A stretch of 64,000 bases of DNA from Erigeron canadensis (lineage: Eukaryota; Streptophyta; Magnoliopsida; Asterales; Asteraceae), in assembly GCF_010389155.1 (NCBI RefSeq), contig NC_057762.1:34160055-34224054 (forward strand), read 5' to 3'. A model generated the notes under the pieces. That model had not been told where the DNA came from. It ran no database searches and saw only the letters and a program-made list of their open reading frames with translations. Below are positions 11,863 to 23,850 of the stretch, piece by piece; the stretch's first letter is position 1; the number at the start of each line of letters is the position of its first letter. The position numbers were made by a program, and so were the translations under genes.

Positions 11863-12530
11863 GGCTATAAATATACTAGCCTTAGGCCCTTTGTTACCTG
11901 GTATAGGGGGTTGATTTCTTCATTATTTTTTTGTGTCTTTTTCTATATATCACTATCTATATCATCATATGTTTACACTGTTGGATTGTCATTATTTTTC
12001 ATACCCGATATGTTTCTTGTGTCACTCTCAAGCCGAGGAAGATTGTATTACGCGTTATTGGGGAGTGATTAATATTTTTAAAAAATGGGCTAAAAATCTT
12101 CTTAATCTTAATCAAAAGATCATGATATATTGAATAATCAAAGGAGAAGAAGATAAATAATGAGTGGATTTTATATGTCAAATTTTTATGGTATTATTAG
12201 AATTTTTAAACTATTTTTTAAAAAGATTAATCATTTCCTCATGTATTGGGTGTATACTTCCACTAAAATGATTGATAAAAAAAATTATGTATGTTTTGTC
12301 ATCCAACAACATTGGCCGGTTCGTACATATATTGTCTTGTCTTACTTGTAGGCAATCTGTCTTCACCACACATCAAGAATGGACGAAATTTTCATAATGA
12401 ATTGGAAATGACCCAAAATCAAGATTAATTAAAGATTAATAGCAAAACTTTATTATACTTGCTTACCTCCCATATTGTTTTGGGCCTTTTGGCGAGAAAC
12501 AGAATCACCACACTAATTTAAAGCTACTAA
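11863..12530. other. AT-rich intergenic, no gene recognised
   Basis: Only short chance frames on both strands. Nothing else supported. Confidence 0.35.
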
Positions 12531-12840
12531 CATGGTGTCCGCGCAAATGCGGCGGCGGTGACGACAATGTGGTGGTGACGGGTGACAGTGAGTGGATGGC
12601 GGTGACGACAAATAGTGTAGGATATTAGGTTAGTGTAGTTATTTTAAGACTTGAGGGACTGGTGGTGTAATTTATTTCATTAAGGGTATCTTAGATATAT
12701 TAGTGGACATAATTAAGTTAGTGAATAAAATAAAGAAGATGGGTAGGAAAAGACTAAGGGTATTATAGTCATATTGCATAGAGTAATTTCAACATTTTCA
12801 TAAATAAAGGGGACTATTCTTTTTATATATAGATATAGAT
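12531..12840 (-). mobile_element. Helitron-like dispersed repeat (GCGCAATGCGGCGG family)
   Basis: On the plus strand this starts with GTCCGCGCAAATGCGGCGGC followed by GGTGACG repeats and ends with TTTTTATATATAGATATAGA. Read on the minus strand, a TCTATATCTATATATAAAA start, a CACCGCC-rich tail and a GC hairpin (CCGCCGCATTTGCGCGG) match other copies in this window. The start/hairpin layout resembles short non-autonomous Helitrons. The CTRR terminus is not clear here. Confidence 0.45.
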
Positions 12841-13162
12841 TACTGTAACATTTAACACTCTCACTACTATTTTACCAATTAATATATTTTTTTCAATTCA
12901 CAGTTCTTACAAGATCCATAATTTTTCAATACAACAAATACATTATTATTCACACTTTGAAAAGTATGAAAATTATTATTTATTTGTCTACACTTAAAAA
13001 TATATACAAAATTTTTCACTTAATATATAAACAAAATATTCACAATCGATTTTTACACTATGAAGTATTAACAATCAATAGTATTTTTTTTACATACTTG
13101 AAAATGTGAATATAAGTAAAAAATCATATAATTTTTTTTAAGTTTTCATATTTTGAAGTGTA

Positions 13163-13195
13163 AGTTAAATTATATATATATATATATATATATAT
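13163..13195. repeat. (TA)n microsatellite
   Basis: A run of alternating TA of about 30 bases in an AT-rich stretch (12841-13687) that otherwise holds no recognisable gene. Confidence 0.8.
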
Positions 13196-13687
13196 TATTA
13201 AGCATGAAAATTTAAATATAAAAAGATGTCATCAAGGGCGGAACTACTATAGAGGTAGGGGTAGTCCGAATTATACGTTCGTTAAATCCATGTAATGTAT
13301 ATTTTTAAAATACCGTGATTTTTTATTGTTGATACGGATGAACGAAATTTGAAACTTTTGAAGATTTTTAATACCAAAAAACTGATAGTGATGTATTTAA
13401 GAAACTAAATGAAAAAAGAAATCTAACAAAATTGCTAAAATTCTTATGAAAATGATATAAAAAAAATCTTTAAAATTACTTAGAAAATTGTCACAATCTA
13501 GTCAACATTAACTTGCACGGATATAAATTGGTGTTAAAAAAGTTTGTATTACCATTCACTTGTAATCCTGATTTCATCGTTGAACTTCATGTTTGTTATA
13601 TTGTCATATTGATACTTACAACTAAAATTCTAATGTGAGTATTCTCAATTTTTATCCTTATGGATACTTAACGTGGATCGCATCTCT

Positions 13688-13995
13688 ATGTACGACAAGG
13701 ATATTCGCGCAATGCGGCAGCGGTGCGCAGTAACAGTGACAAGTGATGGTGGTAGTGACGGTGACGGTGGTAACGCCAATAACCATGTGATTATTAATGT
13801 AGAATGAGGTACTGTATTTATTTTAAGGTTCAAAAGATGTATGTTGTAAATAATTTCATCAGTAGTATTATAAGTATATTAGTTAAAAATATTTAAATTA
13901 GTTAATAAAAGGTAGGTAGTTTAAATAAATAATGTTGGAAAATATTTAAGAATGTGTTAAAAGTTAAGGTAGTTTGAGTATTTTAAAGATAAAAA
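13688..13995 (-). mobile_element. Helitron-like dispersed repeat, decayed copy
   Basis: Begins on the plus strand with TTCGCGCAATGCGGCAGCGG followed by GTGACGGTGGTAACGCC, the same head as the copy at 12531, then an AT-rich body. The right boundary is uncertain. Confidence 0.35.
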
Positions 13996-14420
13996 AGTTG
14001 AAAAAAGAGAGGAGTAATTTGTTTTATGGGAAAAACTTAGGTAAAACATGAAATACCTATCTTAGCTAAAACAGTAAATTCAAATGTTTAATTTGTAACT
14101 TTTTAATATGACAATACCCTATCTAAGATAGGTAAAGTCAAACAGATCATTTTTCTTTGTTTAATAAGGGAGTAGAGATTATTAAAGGAAATGATGGATA
14201 GGATTTTTTTAATTAACATTTGAAGTAAAAACGTAAACGACAAATATGCAAAGTATGAGACTATGAGATGCCATGGTATCATTGGTAAAACTGTAAAAGT
14301 AATGGGAGAGCATGTCCTACTTCATGGTATCAGCTTATTATGTCATGATGGGATAGTTTTGTCCCACGTATTTATTGGTGAGGAACATAAATAGATTTAC
14401 GAGGAGAGGAGCGTAAGCTC

Positions 14421-14603
14421 ACCAGGCTAAAAAAAGTCAAACTCTGACCAAGTAGTATTAGCGGCGGCGCCGCCGCTAATATTGTGGGCCCCCATGTCAG
14501 TAATGGTAAATCTGGCAGAGAAATTAGTGGGGCCCCTGTCATTGTCAGAGTATTAGCGGCGACGTCGCCGCAAATACCTTGGTCGGATTGACTTTTGCCT
14601 GGT
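14421..14603. mobile_element. Foldback MITE with nested GC palindromes
   Basis: The two halves are inverted copies. ACCAGGCTAAAAAAAGTCAA at 14421 pairs with TTGACTTTTGCCTGGT-type sequence ending at 14603 (left CTGACCAAG, right CTTGGTCGG). Inside are a perfect 26-bp palindrome of the form TATTAGCGGC...GCCGCTAATA (14456-14481), a perfect 16-bp palindrome GCGGCGACGTCGCCGC (14556-14571), and two GGGCCCC cores. The whole 183 bp could fold into a long hairpin. No ORF; TSD not resolved. Confidence 0.65.
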
Positions 14604-14689
14604 GGTTTTACCCTGTGCCTAGATTTATTGATTTATTCGAAAATCTAAATAAAGATATTTAGTTATTTATTTAAATTCCATCTATTTAT

Positions 14690-15012
14690 ATTCCTTTATA
14701 AATATTATTCACCTCCTAAAAATAAAAAGTGTTACACAATGTTTACATACATAAATACAAAGTTGCTTCTTAATAAACACCTCATATGGAAAGAGTTATT
14801 AAAAATTACCAAATTTGCCCTTAATGATTTAATTTACACTTTAAACTCTTATCTTGTTAATTTACATTATAAGTCATTATCTTATAAAATATTTCCACTA
14901 TTATCTTTACATCAATTTATACCACTCGACATGAATTATCGATGTCATCACCACCCGTCAACAACACCACTAAACCGCCGTCGTCGAACCCGCCGACGCA
15001 TTGCGCGGGTAC
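14690..15012 (+). mobile_element. Helitron-like repeat (copy H3)
   Basis: Starts CCTTTATAAATATTATTCACC, then GTGTTACACAATG, and ends with a CACCACCCGTCAACAACACC tract and the hairpin-like CCGACGCATTGCGCGGGTAC. The next repeat (15020 onward) aligns with it along its length, so the two are adjacent copies of one family. Confidence 0.5.
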
Positions 15013-15019
15013 CTTGCTC

Positions 15020-15620
15020 GTACTCCTTTATAAAAATTATCCACCTTAAAAAGAGAAAATGTTACACAATAATTACATATGAAAGTACGAAATTGCCCTT
15101 AATAAACACCTGTTATGAAAAGCGTTATTAGATATTACTAAATTTGTTTTTAAATTTACATTATAAGACCTTATGTTATAAAAATATTTCCATTATTATC
15201 TTCACATCAACTTACATCACGTGACACCAATTCTCCATGTTAGGGATGTGCAAATGACCCGACCCGCGAAAATCCGGCCCGACCCGCGACCCGCAAGTGC
15301 ATAAAAATAGGAACCGTGACCCGGCCCGTGAAGGTACGGTTCGGGTCGGGTTCGGGCGGGTCACGGGTTTCCTTCACTTTTTTTCGGTTTTTGGCTTGAC
15401 CCAACCCGGCCCGACCCGACCCGCCCCGCGCGACCCGTGACCCGAAAATGTCACAAAAGCTTGACCCGTGACCCGACCCGTTAGCCCTACGGGCGGGTCG
15501 GTTCGGGCCGGTTCCAGGTCGGTTCTGGGTCGGGTCACGGGTCACGGTTTTTTTTCTCATCCCTACTCCATGTCATCACCAACCGTCATCAACACCACCA
15601 AACCGCCGCGACGGCTCTAC
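15020..15620 (+). mobile_element. Helitron-like repeat (copy H4), split by a hAT MITE
   Basis: Starts CTCCTTTATAAAAATTATCC and follows copy H3 base by base, through GTTACACAAT, TTTCCATTATTATCTTCACA and the CTCCATGT region. It is interrupted at 15241-15565 and resumes at CATCACCAACCGTCATCAAC, exactly where copy H3 continues uninterrupted. The pair therefore gives an empty-site control for the inserted MITE. Confidence 0.55.
15241..15565. mobile_element. hAT-type MITE, ACCCG-repeat family, copy 1
   Basis: A 325-bp element with termini TAGGGATG (15241-15248) and CATCCCTA (15558-15565) and a perfect 8-bp TSD, CTCCATGT, at 15233-15240 and 15566-15573. TIR type and TSD length are those of hAT elements. 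Apart from a short T-rich centre, the interior is built from GACCCG/CGGGTC and ACCCG-type units on both strands. A 106-codon open frame on the minus strand is a by-product of this repetition. A second copy lies at 52379-52674. Confidence 0.85.
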
Positions 15621-18136
15621 AATGGAGGTAGTGTGGGCAACTGCCTCCATTCCAATTTTGGTACAATGTACTTTTTTAAAGTTATATTTGTAATTTTGTT
15701 ATTAAAAAATATAAATAAATAGAAAATACATACAAATGTCACCATCGTTGTCATACGTCTCTTATTTGGAAGTATGTTACTTATGTTGGAAGCATTAGTT
15801 TTGAGATAAAATCATCTATTGATAAGGTAAAAATATTGAGTTATTTTGATTTTTAATAGAGTTTAAAAAGAGAAGTTAAAAAAAGTGTTTTATTTGTTTG
15901 AGTTAATGTATCATATACATTGATAAATGATATAGTTGTAGAGGCTAAATTGCATATCATTGATTTCGATAAACTTATTTTATGTTGTTTAATATAATAC
16001 AACCCCTCCTTCTGCACATTTGCCAAAATTGCAAAGAACAATGTTCAAGTTCCCATAACTTGCACTCACACGAAATTATTTTAAGAGTCCATATTTTCTA
16101 ATTCTCATGCGAGAGTCAATTTTTTTAAAAAAAATTTTCCTTCAAAAATGACTCTAATACATATAACAAAAGAGTTTTAAATTTGCCCCTTTACAAAATA
16201 AGTCATGGCTTCGTATCTGGCCGCCGCATTGCGTGGGTACCATGCTTTTAAGAATAAAATTATAAACTTCATTTGATACATGCAATTAGCAATGATGAAG
16301 ATTGAAAAATGGACTTCATTGGCTGACTGTGTTGGGTTTATTGACCACACTGATAATTCTGAATTGCATTATTAATTGTTGTTGATTGTTTAAAGATAGA
16401 AACTATTATACAAAAATAGTTTCATTTGTTTAAAAATATATTATATATTATAATAGTTATTTGTATTTTTTTTTTAAAATCTAATATAATACTCTAACCC
16501 ATAAGCGACATGTTTTATATAATAGAATATGAACCCATATGTTATTATATAATGGTGAAAAGGGTGAATGGTAAAAGGGAAAAATAGAAGGTGAAAGAAA
16601 TTAAAAAGTGATGTTGATGTGGTAGAAAAAAATATAGGTAAAATGAAGAACGGTTATGAATGGTCTTATATGTTATCCCTTTACATAAAATATTGGTCAT
16701 GAGTTAAAAAACCTGAATAAATAAATATAAAATGAAAAGAAATGGGGAAGTAACACCATGGTCAGATTTGAAGGTAACAGTCTCATAGTTTCCATTATTG
16801 TGAAAGAAAAGCAGTGTGAAGCCTGCTTCTGAAACCAGAGTTTAACATTTTCTTCGCTTTTATGCAAATGACATAAATCGTCCTTGTACTGCTTTTCAAA
16901 TTCATTTTTATCTTACAAATTTAATTTTTTCATATTTCGTCCTTAATTGATTTATTGTACTATTCCCAACAGTCCGCTAGTGGCCCAAAAACAACATGTG
17001 ATCCACTAACTTTAAATACTAGAAGTTAGTGCTATTTTTGATTCAATGTATGTTGCAATTAGGGTTTTAAACGAATCAAGTTGAGTTCAAGAACTCGGCT
17101 CATTTTTTGAATAAAACTTGAGCTCCGCTTGTGAGTAATATTAGATGTTCAAATTTTTAATTTACTTTTTAATTACTTAAAATTTATATATCGTTACTTT
17201 CTATTTAAAAATACAAGATTTACTTAAGTATTACTCTGTAATAGTTATAAATTAACAAACAAAAATATACTAACTAGTTATAATATACAATATCTACTAA
17301 ATAGCTTATACTTATTCCTAAGTATGTATTAAATAAGATAAATAAGATGTTTGTGTAGGCTTGTGGGCAGTGATGGGAGATCAATAGGACCGGAAGAAGT
17401 TCTGGCCCTTTAAACTTTTGGGTTATAATGAGCAATTATTTAATTTTGGTAGATAAAAAATTTATGTATATTTATCCAATCAAAAACTAAAAAACAAAAT
17501 ATCAAATTAGAAAACATAACTAAAGTTTTTTTTACCCGTCCTGCAATGATGATCAAGTTCCGCCGCTACTCGTCGACTTGATCAAATCTTTTTTTTTCTT
17601 TTAAAGTTCGAATTTGGTCACATATTTTTAGAGTATAAACAATGAGAAACTTTGGTGAGGCATATACACAAATAAAATGTCTTTAGGTGAGGCATATACA
17701 CAAAATCAAAAACACCAATAAAATGTCTTTAAACGATGCAGAATCATTCAATAACCGTCCACGTACAACATCAAGCTAGTGAAAAATGTTTTAGTCGAAA
17801 TAAAGAATGAGATCTTGACAATGCTAATTCAATAAAATGAAAGGGAAAAAGAACTCCGGGTATTCATGTTGAAGGAACTCGACCGTGTCGAATCTTCAAT
17901 CATGGAACGACAAAAAATACGAGTAGTATTTAGTTGTATATTGATAGTGTTTAATCTGGATCCCTGTTTAAATGAATGACACTAAATCATTTTATAGTTC
18001 GTCTTGTTACATTTACTATACAATTACACTTACATATATATACAGATACATATCTATATATGTTACATATATAAATATTTAATTAAATTAATACAGCCTT
18101 TGTGTGATCAAGCCTTCAATTCGTGTAAGTATAAAC
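15621..18136. other. AT-rich intergenic with repeat scraps
   Basis: No gene recognised. A fragment of the Helitron-like hairpin (CCGCCGCATTGCGTGGGTAC) is at about 16221-16240. A TAGGGTTTTAAACGAATCAA segment near 17060, followed by GAGTTCAAGAACTCGGCTC, looks like one end of a hAT-type MITE with GAGCTC-rich interior, but no partner end is visible. Confidence 0.3.
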
Positions 18137-18550
18137 GAGAGTAAGTACCCGCACATTGTGGCGGTAAAATGATGAGGGTGATAAGTCATAGAGTATGATG
18201 GGTCATAAGAGGTAATATGTCATAAAGTGTCATAGTCAAATATTTGTACGGGCTCCATCATCGGATTTAAAAACACGTCAAAAGTATATCGAATGACATC
18301 TCTAATGAAAGAGCATGAAATTTTAAGAACAACTATGTAATTTTTATAATTTATAGATGTACGGTTATTGAGATAAAAGATTTTGAAAGAATTAGAGGAA
18401 TAAAATGATTTATGGAAGAGAGAGAAAATTTTATGCATTGATGTATTGTATATCATGCATTATCATGTGTATATTGTTGAAATTAAATGTTGAAAGTTGA
18501 AAAGTGAATTTGTTTTATAATATAATATAGTATAGATATAGATATAATTA
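18137..18550 (-). mobile_element. Helitron-like dispersed repeat
   Basis: The plus strand shows GTACCCGCACATTGTGGCGG at the left, then GATGAGGGTGATAAGTCATAG, AAAAGTATATCGAATGACAT and AATAAAATGATTTATGGA, ending in TATAGTATAGATATAGATAT. The same series of blocks recurs at 51823-52215 (same orientation) and 48568-48912 (opposite). The minus-strand start TCTATATCTATACTATATTA and the hairpin-like end suggest a non-autonomous Helitron. Confidence 0.5.
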
Positions 18551-19137
18551 ATACGAAAGCAAGACCATATCTCTCAGAAGATTCCTTGTGTACGTAACTC
18601 CTTTTTACTGAGGCGATCATGTTCTTGATTTGGACCGTTTCAAGGATGACTAATGACACATGAAACTATATATTGTGTCGCAACTTGTGTCAATTTGTTT
18701 ATCAATGGTTTATCATGATCGATACATAAAAAGAGATTTGCTAACTGTGTCCCTAGTGCAATAGTTAATAAGCATTTAATAAAGCATTTAATGAAGTCTA
18801 ACTTTTCTAAAATATAAAAATGTATTCATTATTCGTTTAAAAATAGAAATCGCTAAGTTGAATTAATAGACATTAAATACAATTTTTGATTAATAAAGAA
18901 ATAACAAGTTCATCAAATGCTTCTTAACTAGTGCACTAGAGGCACTAATTAGCAAATCCCTACCTATAATAACCAAACCTACAAATGTGTATCATCATAT
19001 CTCTCGTTCACTAGACTAAAAAATTGAATGAGCATGTGATACCGAAAGTAGATGCAAAACGTGTAGCAACATTTATTATACATATCGTCATTTATTTTTG
19101 TGATAGAAAGATGCAATTGTGATTTGTTATGTTCATC
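18551..19137. other. AT-rich intergenic, no gene recognised
   Basis: Nothing supported beyond low-complexity sequence. Confidence 0.3.
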
Positions 19138-19140
19138 TAA

Positions 19141-19387
19141 GAGCACTCATAGTGCCAGACATTCATCCTCCAAGGACTAGTCCCTGTCAGCACTACATCA
19201 GTTTAAGGACTAACTAAGGACTCATCCCTCAAAACACCCACAATGTCAGGACTAGTCTAGAACCCACCATTTATTTAATTTTACACTTCTATCTAACCAT
19301 TTATTTCACTTTACACCATTTAATTTATTAGTCATTGTGGGATGAGTGAGTCATGGACGAGCTAAAACGAGTCCACTGTGAGAGCTC
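19141..19387. mobile_element. Tourist-like MITE, TAA TSD
   Basis: A 247-bp unit with ends GAGCACTCATAGTG (19141-19154) and CACTGTGAGAGCTC (ends 19387), 12 of 14 positions complementary. TAA flanks both sides (19138-19140 and 19388-19390). The interior repeats AGGACTAGTC-type units. TIR plus TAA fits the Tourist (PIF/Harbinger) class. Confidence 0.7.
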
Positions 19388-19583
19388 TAAGGACTCGATG
19401 GCTGATATCGAATCGCAACTAGGATCTATATCCTCTTCAATGGTTTATTCCATTTAAATGTAGTAATGAAGCCTTTATTTAGCTTTTGACTCTATAAACA
19501 TCGATCTTGATGTTTGACCATAAGTAGGGAGACCTAAAAGTCATAGGAAAAGGTTTTTTGGGGTGGTGTTATATGTTTTATTA

Positions 19584-19611
19584 CTAGTCTTAATACCCGT
19601 ACGATGTACAA
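19584..19611 (-). mobile_element. Helitron-like 3' terminus (minus strand)
   Basis: On the minus strand this reads TTTGTACATCGTACGGGTAT, then TAAGACTAG followed by T: a GC hairpin about 8 bases before a CTAG end, as in plant Helitron 3' termini. The element's 5' end was not located. Confidence 0.4.
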
Positions 19612-20615
19612 ATTATATAATACTTGATGATACAAATATATTTATACAGAGAATAGAGAATATATTGTTGTTAAATACCTATGTTTGGATATAGATCCTT
19701 TCACATATTATATAGTCATAATGTCCATACGATGTACAAATCAACTATGTATGAAAACTGAAGTTATAACAAACTAAAAAGGACTCGTGAATTTTTAGCT
19801 ACATTAAAAATAATATCTATTGATACGTATAAATTTAACCATTTACGTAAATTTCATAGTATTACATAAATTAATTCTTAAATTTGCATTTGTTGCATGC
19901 ATAGGTTTGTATAAATAGATATAACGCTTTCAAATACGTTTATGAAATAGATAAAAAACTTACAAAAAAAAGCCTTTATGCGATTATACAAATTGAATGA
20001 AATATTACTTGGGTATTTGAAAAAAAAATACATACACTACTTATTAAATACATATAATTTCAACCCAAAGTTATATCTATTTTAATTGTAGTTTGCCATA
20101 ACAATTTACTAATCGGATTATTACAACATATAATTTAGAATTCTACGAGTATTTGGTTTTGTAGGAAAGCCATCTATTTTTAGATAATAAATTATATTTT
20201 TAAGGTAAATAATTAAGTAAACGTACATACTATAATACGGAGTAATAGTTATTTGATTAGAATAAGGAAATTATAGTTTTAGGGTACAGATTAAAAAAAT
20301 ACACGTGTCATTTAAATATTATGTCATGTGTCGATTATAGAATGCTACAATCCTGTTTTGGTTTATTGGTAGATATAGATAGACAAGTAAAACCTTTATT
20401 GTCAAGTTAAATGGTTTGCCAAACGCATGATAATACATTATTGTGTCGGCAATATATTTTAGGACTGGTAAAATAGCTACCATTAAAGATATATTGGAGT
20501 AAGTCGTCATCTCTATTCTCTAATAGATATGGACGAGTTTAACATGAGACGATATGGGTAGCTAACTCCGGTCTAATTTTGATATATTATAAGTTTTTCT
20601 AATTTTAAAGGTATA

Positions 20616-20645
20616 CTAGTGCTTAGACCCCGTGCGATGTACGAA
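20616..20645 (-). mobile_element. Helitron-like 3' terminus (minus strand)
   Basis: The minus strand shows a GTACATCGCACGGGG hairpin then CTAAGCACTAG with T following. It points to an element extending to the right, which may include the RPA-like pseudogene at 21103-21785. The 5' end was not found. Confidence 0.4.
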
Positions 20646-21102
20646 CAACCTTAAATAATTTTTCTTAAACTTTATTTTAAGATTGTATCAATGAATAAAT
20701 ATAACTGAGTTGGACATAATAAAAATATTCTTATGAGTTGATTAATTTAAAGAAGAAAAATGCTAGATATACCTTGGGATTTATTAATGATACACGAGGG
20801 CTTAAAAAGCGTACATTGCACGCCGGAGAGAAATTATAAACTGGATTGCCCATAGTAGGCGCATATAAGAAGGATTATGTTGGTTACCTGGATGTGATAG
20901 GTATTATGAATTTTCCCCCACTTTGATATATAGATCCACATGGATGCGCTATAACCTTAAATAATTTCTTTAACACCAGTTCAAACATGCATGTAGCGAA
21001 GTAAATGTATTCCTATTACAACTAATGACCATTTTAAAAAAAGTTAATGACTTAAAATGCATAGAAAAGTCTTATTTAGCACTAAAATAAACCAAAATAT
21101 AC

Positions 21103-21785
21103 CTCATAATTTTCATCACAAATTTGATAGGCTGTTCTTTGTATAAGATTTGAAATTTGTTGATCATTCATTTTAACTCCAATAGCACCAGTGGCATCTA
21201 CAATCCTAACTTGCACATTAAACCTACAAAAAAAAAAAAAAAACAGAAATACAATTTTACCACACAACTTAATGATTATAGAGTTTTAATATGAAATATA
21301 AATATATACCTAGGATTGATGAAAACTCCTTCCTTGTTACATGAACAACAAATCCACATTTTGTTTTCCCTTAAAGCATCAATAATGTCGACTGCATCCA
21401 TCTAAAGATCGGTCAACTTAACTTCTTGAGAACAGTTTAAACATTCCATTGAATACCATAATTGGTCAGTTGGAATAAAACCGATTGTTGCAACAACAAC
21501 CACTTTATCAAACTGTCAAAATGAAAATGTTTATACATTAGAATGTTAAAAAGCTAGTTATAAATTCGAAAGAAAGTTATGTTAAAAAGTAATCTAATCA
21601 AAAAAGAAAAATGCACAAACAATGAATACTTACATGTTCGTCCATCAGGATCATCTCAATACTACCTATGTTATTAACATCTCCATATAGAGGTTGCTTC
21701 CATAGACACAAATTCTAACCGTTATCGTATATGCCTTATTATTTGGACGCAAATTTCTAATTGAAACATGGTTTAGTGAAACCAT
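21103..21785 (-). pseudogene. RPA70-like protein of Helitron type, decayed
   Basis: The minus strand encodes scattered parts of a replication protein A large-subunit homologue, the single-stranded-DNA-binding accessory protein often carried by plant Helitrons. From ATG 21785: SIRNLRPNNKAYTITVRI, then after a 1-nt deletion near 21712, LWKQPLYGD...GSIEMILMDEH with a GTAAGT donor at 21633. Next, exon 21310-21512: DKVVVVATIGFIPTDQLW, a C-x2-C, an in-frame TAG, then a second cysteine group (CCSCNKEGVF). Then exon 21103-21223: VQVRIVDATGAIGVKMNDQQ...RTAYQI, the OB-fold of the DBD-C type. Splice sites join these two exons in phase (NPR-FNV). A TATA-like TTATATAA lies at about 21848. The middle OB-fold region is missing, so it is a deleted, broken copy. 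Confidence 0.6.
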
Positions 21786-22889
21786 GCTAAAATTGATCTG
21801 TTATGTGTTTACGTTTTGAAATGCCTTAAAACTGAATGGAAGTGGCCTTATATAAACATAGACATGCAAAGAAGTAACCGCCACAAGCAATACACGAACG
21901 GTTACATATTCAAATTTTCGAAATTTAAACTTCTTGAAAGCATAACTAATCCGTTTTCAAAAATTTGAACTTCTTATAAAAGTAACTAATCCGTAGACCT
22001 TCCAATGAGCAATATTGTAATGATTCTTGGGCTTTCTTGCATTTTTAAGCATGCCACATAGGCAATAACTAACAAATTTTGAAGTGAGATTTATATAATG
22101 TAGGGATTTATAATTTTATCCCCTTAAAAAGTAAATATAGATCATAAAACTAAGATTTTAAATTTATCTTATCGAAATAGTTTTTCCGGCTCATTTTCTA
22201 TTTCTGTAGAGTAACATACATTAATCGTGGAACAAATTGCATATTTGTTTTGTGTGGTATTACAATGTAACAAGACTGGCCCAACTTTTCACCAAAATAT
22301 TTGTAACGTGTTATGTACTGATATATTTTTCTAATTATATTTTTTAAGAAACATCATCATGATGATAATATGTATCAAAAGTAAGAGATAGAGATTAAAA
22401 AATAAAGTTCGATGTATTGGTGGATTTTTAAGAGAATATTTAAGAAAGATGAATTATTTTTCTAAAAATAATCTAACAATAAATTAAAACAAGAGTGAGA
22501 TGTTATTGAAACGACACGTGATGTAATCCTTGATTGACATGTGTCATTTTAATTTATTTATTTTATTAAATTAGCTTTTTTAATTGTATATAGATTCAAC
22601 ATCCTTATTAGACATATAATTAAAGTGTAACTTTTGGCTTATTAATATAAAAGACATTATAACCTTATTTGATTCATAAATTGTCTATTTTTTCTTTCTC
22701 AATTCTTCAATTCCTATAACCTATATTAGTTATAATAAGTTATTAACAAAATCAAAAAGGCTATTTGATGTCATCCACTATGTTTACAAGTTTCGATTTT
22801 GATGTGATTCTAAAAACCTAAGTGTAACAACCAAACTTCATTTATAAAATATAAAAGTTATAATAATTTATTATTATTATTATTATTTT

Positions 22890-23090
22890 GCCCAAGTGTG
22901 CTACATGCTTATATGCATGTGCTACATTTTTTTTGTCAAATTCTGGACAGGAGCAAATATGTGCCACATGAAAGTTTTCATGTGCCACATATTCTGACTT
23001 TCAGTTTTTTATGTGCCACATCCTTAGTGTATGTGCCACACAAATGACCCAAATCTGAACAGAACCAAAAATGTGCCACATATTTGTGTT
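22890..23090. repeat. Repeated ATGTGCCACAT palindrome-like motif
   Basis: At least six copies of TGTGCCACA, or the close variant TGTGCTACA, occur within 200 bases, several as the near-palindrome ATGTGCCACAT. They lie inside the solo LTR, near its downstream end in the minus reading. Confidence 0.7.
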
Positions 23091-23714
23091 GAATAACAAA
23101 GTGACCCAATTTGACACTTGACTCAACTTGTAATCTTTCCAAACTCAATTCTAGGCTTCAAAACACTACATTTCAGATTTCAAACAAGTATTTGACATGA
23201 TAAATGATAATTACAACCATTGTTCGACCAAAAGAATCAATGTACAACGAAACGGGTCGCTTACCCGAGTCATTGACCTACTAGATATTTACATTACCAT
23301 ATACAATCCAAATAACTAAAAACTTGACCTTATCACAGGTTTTATACCAAAATAGACTTGTTTAACCAAAAATAACATGTATCAAGAGCCAAAATGTACC
23401 AAGGGATTATCTATCCCATTATCCAAGTTGCCAACCTTCAAGATGGCCAAAATACCTATGTTAATTACTTCCACTTCAATCTATCACTTGATCAACTATT
23501 TACCTTGGCTACTACCACTTCCTATAAAAAGTTAAACAACTAAAACATAAACAATTGCTTAGTGAATGCATACACATATAATCATAATCACGTTTTCATA
23601 TCAATGTGCATTAAGCACCACATATAGCCTATCAAAGATAGCCATTACTTGCATAGCAATCACAAACATAACTTTCATCACAATCTCATTTTCAACATGG
23701 CCATGGATAATTTG

Positions 23715-23850
23715 GCTAGTAGGAATTTACCCACCTACTAGCTCTTACATATAATATGACTAGTAGGAATTTACCCACCTACTAGTTCTCACAATCAATC
23801 AAACAAATGGGTCATAGAAATTTACCCACCTATGACCTCTATTAACAATG
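23715..23850. repeat. Tandem/inverted block CTAGTAGGAATTTACCCACC
   Basis: Three consecutive copies of a unit in which AGTAGG (or GTCATAG) and CCTACTAG (or CCTATGAC) flank AATTTACCCA. Each unit can form a small hairpin. Located inside the solo LTR. Confidence 0.6.

Noticed and set aside
15240..15560. 106-codon minus-strand ORF rich in Arg, Gly and Pro
   Set aside because: It lies wholly inside the ACCCG-repeat hAT MITE. Its length comes from the lack of stops in GACCCG repeats, and the second copy of the element does not preserve it.
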